From: an uncultured Desulfomonile sp.
GTDB taxonomy: Bacteria; Desulfobacterota; Desulfomonilia; Desulfomonilales; Desulfomonilaceae
DNA: 13,002 nt
Assembly (NCBI GenBank): GCA_937915285.1
Contig: CALDNG010000197.1
Span: forward strand, 1-13,002
Direction: 5' to 3'
The notes beneath the pieces are model-generated. The model had not been told where the DNA came from, ran no database searches, and saw nothing but the letters and a program-made list of their open reading frames with translations. Every line of letters begins with the position of its first letter. Within the stretch, counting starts at the first letter, position 1. Shown here piece after piece: positions 6,571-13,002 of this stretch. Position numbers and translations under genes: made by a program.

Positions 6571-6972
6571 ATGTACAATGCCGGAAAAATAATTATCGGG
6601 ATAATCATCTTCCTCTGTGTATTTTCCGCGCCGTTTTGGTACAATTTTGGCAAGGTTTCAACCCCGCCCAAAATTGAACTTGGAACACAGGAAAAGCAGT
6701 GTGTAGAGTCTAAAGCATTCATGCAGTCGTCCCACATGGTGTTATTGGACCAGTGGAGGGATGAGGTTTTGAGGGAAGGTAAGAGGGTTTACACGAGTTC
6801 AACTGGCAAGCAATACCAGATGAGCCTTCAGAACACCTGCACGAAATGCCATACCAGTAAGGAAAAATTCTGTGATCGATGCCACAATTATCTGAACGTG
6901 GCCCCAAATTGTTGGGATTGCCACCTGGCGCCTAAGGAACAAAAATTACAGGCGGCAAGGAGTGACAAGTAA
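6571..6972 (+). CDS. dsrJ: DsrJ, periplasmic triheme cytochrome c
   Basis: A 133-aa protein with an N-terminal hydrophobic segment (residues about 6-22), an uncleaved signal anchor or signal peptide, that places the rest in the periplasm. Three CxxCH heme sites lie in the C-terminal half: C90-H94 (CTKCH), C101-H105 (CDRCH) and C114-H118 (CWDCH). C44, in QCVESKAFMQSSHM (43-56), is in the right place for the unusual distal Cys ligand described for DsrJ, and H55 is a further ligand candidate. I chose the ATG at 6571 (MYNAGK): it has GAGGAGG about 13 nt upstream and begins right after the dsrK stop. An upstream in-frame ATG at 6544 lies within dsrK. The stop overlaps the dsrO start by one base. 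Confidence 0.95.
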   Translation: MYNAGKIIIGIIIFLCVFSAPFWYNFGKVSTPPKIELGTQEKQCVESKAFMQSSHMVLLDQWRDEVLREGKRVYTSSTGKQYQMSLQNTCTKCHTSKEKFCDRCHNYLNVAPNCWDCHLAPKEQKLQAARSDK

Positions 6973-7760
6973 TGGACGAAACAAGAAGAAGATTCCTTAA
7001 AATAGCAGGGCTTTCGGTACTCGGTCTTGGCGCCAGGCCTGTAGTTGAAGCAGTAGCTGCTGGTGATGGTGGAAAGTTTGCCTCGGATCCAAAGGCTTTT
7101 AAAGGCAAACGCTGGGCCATGGTCGTCGACCAGAAAAAATGCGCTCAGGCAAAGGAAGGCTGCAAGGACTGCGTTGAGGCGTGCAACATAGCTCATAACA
7201 TACCTCATTTTGACAACCCAAAGGACGAGGTAAAGTGGATATGGCAGGCGCCTTTTGAAAACGCATTTCCCGGCCAGGGCAATGAATACATAGAGGATTA
7301 CATCAAAAAGAGCCTTAAGAACGCTCCGTTCATGGTGCTTTGCAATCATTGTGACAATCCTCCATGCGTTAGGGTCTGTCCCGTCAAGGCCACATTTAAA
7401 AGGGCCGATGGTATTGTGGTGATGGATTATCACAGGTGTATAGGATGCCGATTCTGCATGGCCGCATGTCCTTACGGCGCCAGAAGCCTTAACTGGAAGG
7501 ACCCGAGACCGCACATAAAGAAGGAGAATCCTGAGTATCCGACACGAACACGTGGTGTGGTTGAAAAATGCAACTTCTGCTCTGAACGTTTGGCGGTTGG
7601 ACTTCAACCGGCGTGTGTTGCAGCGTGCAAGGAGAAGGCCTTGATCTTCGGGGATCTGGAAGATCCAAACTCGGAAATCAGGGAAGTTCTTAGAACCAAT
7701 TCAACGATTCAGAGAAAACCACAACTAGGCACACGTCCTGAGGTCTATTACATACTGTGA
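6972..7760 (+). CDS. dsrO: DsrO, Tat-exported periplasmic four-cluster ferredoxin subunit
   Basis: A 262-aa periplasmic iron-sulfur subunit that should relay electrons between DsrJ and the membrane protein DsrP. It has a twin-arginine signal RRRFLK (residues 5-10) followed by a hydrophobic run and a likely cleavage after about residue 30. Sixteen cysteines form four [4Fe-4S] groups: C57, C64, C67, C71; C124, C127, C132, C136; C156, C159, C162, C166; C200, C203, C215, C219. This is the NrfC/DmsB-like arrangement. The start codon shares one base with the dsrJ stop (TAATG), with AAGGAG upstream; dsrP follows after 7 nt. Confidence 0.95.
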   Translation: MDETRRRFLKIAGLSVLGLGARPVVEAVAAGDGGKFASDPKAFKGKRWAMVVDQKKCAQAKEGCKDCVEACNIAHNIPHFDNPKDEVKWIWQAPFENAFPGQGNEYIEDYIKKSLKNAPFMVLCNHCDNPPCVRVCPVKATFKRADGIVVMDYHRCIGCRFCMAACPYGARSLNWKDPRPHIKKENPEYPTRTRGVVEKCNFCSERLAVGLQPACVAACKEKALIFGDLEDPNSEIREVLRTNSTIQRKPQLGTRPEVYYIL

Positions 7761-7767
7761 GGTAGCC

Positions 7768-8925
7768 ATGCTTGAAAAAGCTCTATCTGGAACTAAAGCT
7801 TATTTTTCCTGGTTGATATTCCTGGTAATCCTGTTCAGCATAGGATTCGCATTCTACTTGAAGCAGTTGGGCTTCGGTTTAGGCATCACGGGTATGAGTA
7901 GAGATGTATCGTGGGGCCTTTACATCGGACAGTTCACATTCCTGGTCGGCGTGGCCGCTTCCGCAGTCATGCTTGTCCTTCCCTATTATCTTCATAATTA
8001 CAAGGTATTTGGGAAAATCACCATTCTTGGGGAATTCCTAGCTGTCGCTTCAGTCACCATGTGTCTGACATTCATCGTGGTCGATTTGGGGCAACCCTCA
8101 AGGGCTTTCAATGTTCTCCTCTATCCCACACCCAATTCAGTACTTTTCTGGGACATGGTTGTTTTAAACGGATACCTGTTTCTGAACATAGTAGTGGGCT
8201 GGAGTGTTCTTGAGGCCGAACGTAAGGGTGTTGCTCCGGCCAAATGGGTAAAATTCCTTATTTACGTTTCCATCCCTTGGGCCGTCAGTATTCATACCGT
8301 CACAGCCTTCCTGTATGCCGGTCTGCCCGGCAGAGGCTTCTGGCTCAGCGCAATCATGGCCCCCAGATTTCTGGGTTCAGCCTTTGCGTCAGGACCTTCC
8401 TTCCTGATACTGATCTGCCTGTTCCTGCGAAAGTACACGAAGTTTGACGCCGGTTGGGAGGCCATACAGACATTGGCCAAGATTATCACCTATGCGTTGA
8501 TAATCAGTGTTTTCTTTGTGCTTTGTGAACTCTTTACAGTGTTCTATAGCCAGATCCCAGAACACATGTATCACTTCATTTACCTTTTCGTCGGTTTCCA
8601 TGGTCATTACGGCCTGGTGTCGTGGATGTGGGCGGCAGTCATATTGGCAGTCATTGCGCTGGTAATTATGATTAATCCCAAGACGAGGAACAATCCCACA
8701 ACATTAGCCATCGGATGCGCTTCCACATTTCTAGCTCTCTGGATCGAGAAGGGTATCACGCTGGTTCTCACCGGCTACATTCCTTCGCCTCTCGAGACCA
8801 TTACCGAATATCATCCTACCGTTCCGGAAATAGCGATTGTTATAGGTGTATGGGCTCTGGGGCTTCTGATCCTCAGCATTCTCTACAAAGTGGCTTTGAG
8901 TGTTAAAGAGGAAGTAGCTGCTTAG
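7768..8925 (+). CDS. dsrP: DsrP, NrfD/PsrC-family membrane quinone-interacting subunit
   Basis: A 385-aa polytopic membrane protein of the NrfD (PsrC) family, with about ten hydrophobic segments between residues 14 and 376. These include 14-33, 52-75, 88-107, 130-148, 160-184, 210-222, 236-259, 270-300, 313-333 and 354-375. Family members exchange electrons between quinones and a partner ferredoxin subunit, here DsrO, and carry no heme. The start has GAGG about 7 nt upstream. It is the last gene of the operon; a terminator follows 32 nt after the stop. Confidence 0.95.
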   Translation: MLEKALSGTKAYFSWLIFLVILFSIGFAFYLKQLGFGLGITGMSRDVSWGLYIGQFTFLVGVAASAVMLVLPYYLHNYKVFGKITILGEFLAVASVTMCLTFIVVDLGQPSRAFNVLLYPTPNSVLFWDMVVLNGYLFLNIVVGWSVLEAERKGVAPAKWVKFLIYVSIPWAVSIHTVTAFLYAGLPGRGFWLSAIMAPRFLGSAFASGPSFLILICLFLRKYTKFDAGWEAIQTLAKIITYALIISVFFVLCELFTVFYSQIPEHMYHFIYLFVGFHGHYGLVSWMWAAVILAVIALVIMINPKTRNNPTTLAIGCASTFLALWIEKGITLVLTGYIPSPLETITEYHPTVPEIAIVIGVWALGLLILSILYKVALSVKEEVAA

Positions 8926-8957
8926 TTGTTTTTAGAATACTTTCCAAAATAATACTG

Positions 8958-8989
8958 AGGCGATTCGTAAAGCGGATCGCCTTTTTTTT
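8958..8989 (+). terminator. Rho-independent terminator of the dsr operon
   Basis: AGGCGAT (8958-8964) and ATCGCCT (8976-8982) form a perfect 7-bp stem with an 11-nt loop, followed by a further run of seven T. It starts 32 nt after the dsrP stop and separates the dsr operon from the methyltransferase gene. Confidence 0.9.
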
Positions 8990-9028
8990 GGCCGAGGTCA
9001 ACCACCCTAACGGTATCGACAGGTTATA

Positions 9029-11242
9029 ATGGACTCTCATTGCAGCGAACATAAATTCAAGGCTGTCAAATCCAGTTTCCTTGAATATTTCAGCAGACGG
9101 TTATCTTTCTCGGGAAAGACAGTCTCTGCTGACGAATTCTTGCGTGAGATTCTAGGAAAATTTATTGCCTGCATGCTCAAGATTAACGGGTATGAGGTTG
9201 ACCCTGAATCCAGATTTAACTGGGTTGAGGACGATTGGATGCTTTCAGGGGGGATTTCGCACACCGGGCGATTGGGCGTGGTTGAAATTGGTGAATGTTA
9301 CGAGAGGTTGAGCGCTCTGGCATTTACGGATGAACCTCATGCGAAACCAATCCGAAACCCCTCTGATTCACATCGACGACGGCAAGGTCAATTTTATACT
9401 CCCTCGGTTCTTGCGCGTCTAATCGTCAGACACTCCATCAAAGCCTTCGTTGAGGGTAATCAGTGCAAAATAACTACAATTGACACACTGGACCCGGGTG
9501 TAGGGGCAGGCATTTTTCTCACGGAAATGATCTCCGAAATTCAGGACACGCTCCGGAACGGTCTTCAGCAGTGTTCCTCATCGCATCTCCTGGGATCCTA
9601 CAGTCTATATGGACTCGACGTGGATGAGGTGGCAATTCTTATTGCAAATGCAGCTATAAGGGAAAAGCTCAGAACTAACACGGGATTTATTACGCCTGAG
9701 CGGATCGAACTTCGGGTAGGAAACTCTCTCATCGGTAATCTGGATGCAGCAGAAAAAACCTTCCCCGGAAATTCGTGCGATGTTGTTCAGCCAGGCCGGC
9801 TTGTTGGGAGGGACCGTCAGTCTTGCTACCCGGATTCATGGTTGAAGAGCAGAAAAAACTTCAATTGGACCGAAGAATTTCCGGACATATTCGGGCGCGA
9901 GAATCCCGGTTTCGATCTGGTCGTTGGGAACCCTCCCTATGAAGTCCTGACTGTAAAGGATTCGGGTCTAGATGATCTTCACCATGATCTGGATTATTTC
10001 CGATCCCATTATGAAACCTGTTTGGGGAAAATAAACACCTATCGATTGATGTTTGAGAGAAGCCTCAAGCTAACCAGGAGAGGAGGTGTTCTTGGTTTCA
10101 TCGTACCGGCCACATTTCTGGCTGATTCCTCGGCTCTTCGTTTACGCAAAAGGATACTTGATCAATGTGAGATAATTGACCTCCTGACCATTCCAGAGAG
10201 AGACAGGTCTTTTAAAGGTGTCACCCAGGCTTTCACGATAGTGGTGGCCAGGAAAGGGAAGCCGTCCAGACTTATAAAACCTGTCTTTCTGGACAAAAAT
10301 AAGGGCCATGCTGACCATGACGGGATCAACCTCACTGTTGAGGGACTTGCGACAACAGGGTACAGGATCCCGGTCATCAAATCCGAAATTGAGAGCCGAG
10401 TATTGAGTCACCTCTTGCAATATCCCACCTTGGGTTCAGGATGGGCATCATTCAAGCCAATAAGTGCGCATCAGGGTGAAATCAATCTTACCACTCATAG
10501 AATGTGGATTTCATCAGGCAAGACCGGCATCAGACTGATAAGGGGTGAACATATCTCTTCCTTTGTAGTTAATCACCCGTCAGCCTCCTCCAAGCGACTG
10601 GACTGGGTTAATCCGAAATTGCTCCATAACATAAGCCCTGATGGGAAAGGCAAATTATCTTTCCTCGGACATTCCAAAAATGAATCTGGTTCAAGAGGAA
10701 GGGTAGCGCTGGCACGTGTTGTTAACATGGATAGCCCGATAAGGCTAAAAGCCGCGTGGGTAGAAAAAGATGATTTCCTCGGAGACATGACCAATTATCT
10801 CAGTAACACCATCATTTCTCCGGCCTTCACTTTGGGTTTGCTGAATTCAAGTCTCCTCAACTGGCGTTTCAGAATAACAAGCGCCAATAATTATGTTTCA
10901 GCATCTGAAATCGAGAAATTACCTATACCGTATCAAAAACTCGCCAACCGATGCAGTGACACAACGTTTGATTCACCCTTGAAGCTTGAACCCAAGATCA
11001 TGCGATCCATCCTTACATTCAAGGATGCCGAACTTTTTGTGAATTCCATCCTGAAAGAACTTTCAGAAGTTTCCGTGGAGGTCTCATTTCTGGTAGGTGG
11101 AATCGAGCAAATTGCCAACACCCTGATGGAGGCAGACCGGGATCAAGAATCAACAAAACCGCTAATTACATCATTTCGACTGCTTATCGATTTGCTGACA
11201 CTGAAATTGTACGACATCGACGCTGGCGTGGGATTATTCTGA
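9029..11242 (+). CDS. Solitary N6-adenine DNA methyltransferase (type IIG / Eco57I-like)
   Basis: A 737-aa protein that should transfer a methyl group from S-adenosylmethionine to adenine N6 in DNA. Motif X-like QFYTP lies at residues 121-125, motif I DPGVGAGIFL at 155-164 (SAM binding), GLDVDE at 195-200, and catalytic motif IV NPPY at 301-304. GVLGFIVPATFL (354-364) and the C-terminal LGLLNSSLLNW...NNYVSASEIEKLPIP block are typical of type IIG and Alw26I-type enzymes and likely part of target recognition. Residues 1-115 show no clear PD-(D/E)xK nuclease motif. No nuclease, specificity subunit or BREX/DISARM gene is adjacent, and the length is well short of PglX. The start is supported only by AGG at 5 nt. 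It sits between the dsr terminator and rpsB, probably inserted by transfer; its recognition sequence cannot be read. Confidence 0.85.
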   Translation: MDSHCSEHKFKAVKSSFLEYFSRRLSFSGKTVSADEFLREILGKFIACMLKINGYEVDPESRFNWVEDDWMLSGGISHTGRLGVVEIGECYERLSALAFTDEPHAKPIRNPSDSHRRRQGQFYTPSVLARLIVRHSIKAFVEGNQCKITTIDTLDPGVGAGIFLTEMISEIQDTLRNGLQQCSSSHLLGSYSLYGLDVDEVAILIANAAIREKLRTNTGFITPERIELRVGNSLIGNLDAAEKTFPGNSCDVVQPGRLVGRDRQSCYPDSWLKSRKNFNWTEEFPDIFGRENPGFDLVVGNPPYEVLTVKDSGLDDLHHDLDYFRSHYETCLGKINTYRLMFERSLKLTRRGGVLGFIVPATFLADSSALRLRKRILDQCEIIDLLTIPERDRSFKGVTQAFTIVVARKGKPSRLIKPVFLDKNKGHADHDGINLTVEGLATTGYRIPVIKSEIESRVLSHLLQYPTLGSGWASFKPISAHQGEINLTTHRMWISSGKTGIRLIRGEHISSFVVNHPSASSKRLDWVNPKLLHNISPDGKGKLSFLGHSKNESGSRGRVALARVVNMDSPIRLKAAWVEKDDFLGDMTNYLSNTIISPAFTLGLLNSSLLNWRFRITSANNYVSASEIEKLPIPYQKLANRCSDTTFDSPLKLEPKIMRSILTFKDAELFVNSILKELSEVSVEVSFLVGGIEQIANTLMEADRDQESTKPLITSFRLLIDLLTLKLYDIDAGVGLF

Positions 11243-11290
11243 TGGCTTCAATGTAATCCACGTTCCTCCTGGTGTTTGAGCGGCCAAAAG

Positions 11291-11329
11291 TTTTTTATTT
11301 GCTAAAAAAAAAATAAATGATAATAATAC
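11291..11329 (+). promoter_or_regulatory. A/T-rich promoter region for rpsB
   Basis: A T-run, a run of ten A, and GATAATAATAC (11319-11329) make a strongly A/T-rich block about 90-120 nt before rpsB. GATAAT or TAATAC could serve as a -10 box; TTGCTA at 11299-11304 is a poor -35 box with imperfect spacing to either. The exact start cannot be fixed by eye. Confidence 0.4.
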
Positions 11330-11415
11330 GAGGTTAACTCGCACATCCCCGCTATGAGGGTCGCTAGAAATAGTGAATTAGGGGATGGAGGAAAAACCCG
11401 AAAAGGAGATTTATA
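11329..11415 (+). promoter_or_regulatory. Structured rpsB leader, candidate S2 autoregulatory element
   Basis: CGAG-GTTAA-CTCG (11329-11341) can form a small hairpin. Then CATCCCC (11344-11350) pairs perfectly with GGGGATG (11381-11387), enclosing TCGCTA-GAAA-TAGTGA (11361-11376), a 6-bp hairpin with one G-U pair and a GNRA tetraloop. The Shine-Dalgarno AAGGAG (11403-11408) lies 16 nt after the outer stem. rpsB leaders in other bacteria are bound by S2 as a translational repressor; that this one works the same way is inference. Confidence 0.55.
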
Positions 11416-12240
11416 TTGTCATTGGTTACTATGAAGCAACTGTTGGAAGCAGGAGTCCATTTTGGGCACCAGACGCGCCGATGGAACCCCAAGATGAAGC
11501 CCTATATTTTTGGGGCCAGGAATGGCATCTACATCATAGACCTTCAAAAGACCGTACGTTTGTTTAAGAGGGCCTATCAGTTTGTCCAGGATTCTGCTGC
11601 CACAGGGGCCGGTATACTTTTTGTCGGCACAAAGAAGCAGGCTCAGGACGCCGTTCAGGAAGAGGCCATTCGCTGCGGGCAATATTACGTGAACCAGCGT
11701 TGGCTCGGCGGCATGCTCACCAACTTTTCCACCATAAAACAGAGCATTGAAAGGCTCAACAACCTCGGAGCAATCCTGGACAGACCTGAGGAAACCAACT
11801 TCACCAAAAAGGAAATTGGTAACCTTACCAGGCAGTATGACAAGCTGAACAAAAACCTGGCAGGCATCAGGGAAATGAAACGATTGCCGGGCCTTCTTTT
11901 TGTCGTTGACCCCAAAAAGGAAAATATTGCTGTTAAGGAAGCCAAGAAGCTTGGAATTCCTATTGTCGCTATTGTCGATTCAAACTGTGACCCGGACGAA
12001 ATCGACTATGTAATCCCAGGTAATGATGACGCTATCAGGGCTATCAGACTATTTGCAGCCAAGATCGCAGACGCCTGCGAAGAGGGGCGCGCTATGCATG
12101 AGGCCTCCTTCAAGGAAGACGCTGGTGATTCCGAATCCCCGAGTGTGAAGCGTCTGGAGGATGCAGAAGCCGCAATCCGTGAGAACATGGAACCGGAGGA
12201 CGATGAATACGAATCCGATGAATCCGACTCAGAGGAATAA
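11416..12240 (+). CDS. rpsB: 30S ribosomal protein S2
   Basis: A 274-aa small-subunit protein. The signature [21 protein letters not shown] (split over residues 13-33) is followed by [14 protein letters not shown], the central coiled region, FVVDPKKE, and [22 protein letters not shown]. The C-terminus has an acidic extension (about residues 240-274, many Glu/Asp/Ser) beyond the conserved core. The start is TTG at 11416: it has AAGGAG 7 nt upstream and places the N-terminus ([12 protein letters not shown]) in register with S2 proteins. The internal ATG at 11431 would remove conserved residues. tsf follows after 196 nt, the usual gene order. Confidence 0.97.
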   Translation: MSLVTMKQLLEAGVHFGHQTRRWNPKMKPYIFGARNGIYIIDLQKTVRLFKRAYQFVQDSAATGAGILFVGTKKQAQDAVQEEAIRCGQYYVNQRWLGGMLTNFSTIKQSIERLNNLGAILDRPEETNFTKKEIGNLTRQYDKLNKNLAGIREMKRLPGLLFVVDPKKENIAVKEAKKLGIPIVAIVDSNCDPDEIDYVIPGNDDAIRAIRLFAAKIADACEEGRAMHEASFKEDAGDSESPSVKRLEDAEAAIRENMEPEDDEYESDESDSEE

Positions 12241-12436
12241 TGTTTGGTCGTCGTAGCACCCATCGGGAAGTCTGCACGAATTCCAGATAGTGGTGCTGAT
12301 AAACTGTAGGCGGAGTCGGCAGTTAATGGTGATTCCACAATGAATCGCCTTTGTTCGTAATTCACAAAAATACTTTGTAGTCAGCGTCATTAAGATTGAG
12401 ATGATTTGTTTTTGACTACGTTCAGGAGATAGATTT
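12241..12436 (+). other. rpsB-tsf spacer with multiple inverted repeats
   Basis: A 196-nt spacer with no ORF I would accept. AGCACC (12255-12260) pairs with GGTGCT (12292-12297). AGGCG (12308-12312) pairs with CGCCT (12346-12350), enclosing either GATTC/GAATC (12331-12335 with 12342-12346) or GGAGTC/GATTCC (12312-12317 with 12331-12336). GTAGTCA (12377-12383) pairs with TGACTAC (12413-12419), with an inner TCAT/ATGA, and ends 4 nt before the tsf Shine-Dalgarno AGGAG (12424-12428). No hairpin is followed by a strong T-run, so a full terminator is not supported; attenuation, processing or translational control of tsf is possible. Confidence 0.45.
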
Positions 12437-13002
12437 ATGGAAGTGTCAGCAAGTCTGGTAAAAGAATTGCGGGAAAAAACCGGTTTGGGACTCATGGACT
12501 GCAAAAAGGCCTTGGTTGAAACCGGTGGCGATATAGAAAAGGCAGTTGATTTTCTGAGGAAAAAAGGAGCCCTTAAAGCCGCCAAGAGAGAGGGGAGGGC
12601 CACCTCAGAGGGGAGAATCGGCTCCTACATACACATGAACGGAAAAATTGGAGTGTTGCTTGAACTCAACTGTGAAAGTGACTTTGTCGCCAAGACCGAT
12701 CAATTCGCTGAACTCGTTCATGACATCTGTATGCACATTGCAGCTAGTTCCCCTCAGTGGATTTCACAGGAGAATGTTCCAGAGGATGTGTTATCCAAGG
12801 AAAAAGATATTTACATGACTCAGGCCAAAGAGGCTGGAAAGCCTGAAAAGATGCTGGAAAAGATAGCTGAGGGAAAGCTCAAGAAATTCTTTAGCGAAGT
12901 CTGTCTGCTTGACCAGCCTTTTGTCAAGGACCCCGACAGAACTGTTGGTGACTTGATTAAAGACAAGATTGCCCAACTTGGCGAGAATATGACGGTTGGC
13001 AG
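12437..13002 (+). CDS. tsf: Translation elongation factor Ts, C-terminus beyond right edge
   Basis: EF-Ts exchanges GDP on EF-Tu in the cytoplasm. 188 complete codons are present and the frame is open at the right edge. The N-terminal UBA-like domain reads VSASLVKELREKTGLGLMDCKKAL, with the family motifs REKTGLGLMDCKKAL (residues 12-26), GRIGSYIH, and LELNCESDFVAKTDQF. The remaining part (KIAEGKLKKFFSEVCLLDQPFVKD) matches the short EF-Ts form of about 200 residues seen in several bacteria, so only a few residues are probably missing. The ATG has AGGAG at 8 nt. It is co-directional with rpsB. Confidence 0.96.
   Translation, partial: MEVSASLVKELREKTGLGLMDCKKALVETGGDIEKAVDFLRKKGALKAAKREGRATSEGRIGSYIHMNGKIGVLLELNCESDFVAKTDQFAELVHDICMHIAASSPQWISQENVPEDVLSKEKDIYMTQAKEAGKPEKMLEKIAEGKLKKFFSEVCLLDQPFVKDPDRTVGDLIKDKIAQLGENMTVG

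Noticed and set aside
6888..7607. 239-codon minus-strand frame opposite dsrJ and dsrO
   Set aside because: The plus strand encodes four complete cysteine clusters and a Tat signal; the antisense frame is explained by codon composition.
9025..9030. TATAAT overlapping the methyltransferase start codon
   Set aside because: No acceptable -35 box lies 16-18 nt upstream, and transcription from it would begin after the ATG.
9029..11242. BREX PglX or DISARM methyltransferase
   Set aside because: The protein is much shorter than PglX and none of the partner genes (brxA/B/C, pglZ, drm) is in the window.
11385..11567. 60-codon frame overlapping the rpsB start
   Set aside because: It runs out of frame with S2, whose TTG start has an ideal Shine-Dalgarno and a conserved N-terminus.

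Overview
The window looks like chromosomal DNA from a sulfate- or sulfite-reducing bacterium of the Desulfobacterota (former Deltaproteobacteria). The main evidence is a complete dsrM-dsrK-dsrJ-dsrO-dsrP cluster in canonical order, preceded by an RsbRD_N-domain gene, an arrangement I recall from other sulfate reducers. I cannot name the genus from sequence alone. No phage, transposon, tRNA, rRNA or CRISPR array is visible.

Left part (1-2870): the 5' portion of panC (pantothenate synthetase, minus strand, cut by the left edge) lies behind a strong sigma70-type promoter and a leader of about 150 nt. The leader ends in an intrinsic terminator just before the panC start and can form a competing antiterminator pairing, so it looks like a transcription attenuator or riboswitch-like element. 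Divergent from it is a DUF362 protein with a C-terminal 2x[4Fe-4S] ferredoxin domain. Convergent to that is a VOC-superfamily metalloprotein.

Middle part (2870-8990): a gene-poor stretch of about 500 nt with several inverted repeats leads into the RsbRD_N gene and dsrMKJOP. Spacings in dsrMKJOP are -1 to +7 nt, so the five genes form one operon, closed by a clear rho-independent terminator. The complex joins a periplasmic module (triheme DsrJ and Tat-exported four-cluster DsrO) through two membrane proteins (DsrM, DsrP) to cytoplasmic DsrK. By family knowledge, DsrK exchanges electrons with DsrC during sulfite reduction. dsrC and dsrAB are not in this window.

Right part (8990-13002): a solitary 737-aa N6-adenine DNA methyltransferase of the type IIG/Eco57I-like class, with no visible nuclease partner, sits between the dsr terminator and the housekeeping pair rpsB-tsf. 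rpsB starts with TTG and has a structured leader with two nested stems. The 196-nt rpsB-tsf spacer is also rich in inverted repeats. tsf is cut by the right edge.

The best leads are the untranslated elements (panC attenuator, rpsB leader, rpsB-tsf spacer), the solo methyltransferase, and the RsbRD_N protein attached to the dsr operon. I see no clearly new multi-gene system.
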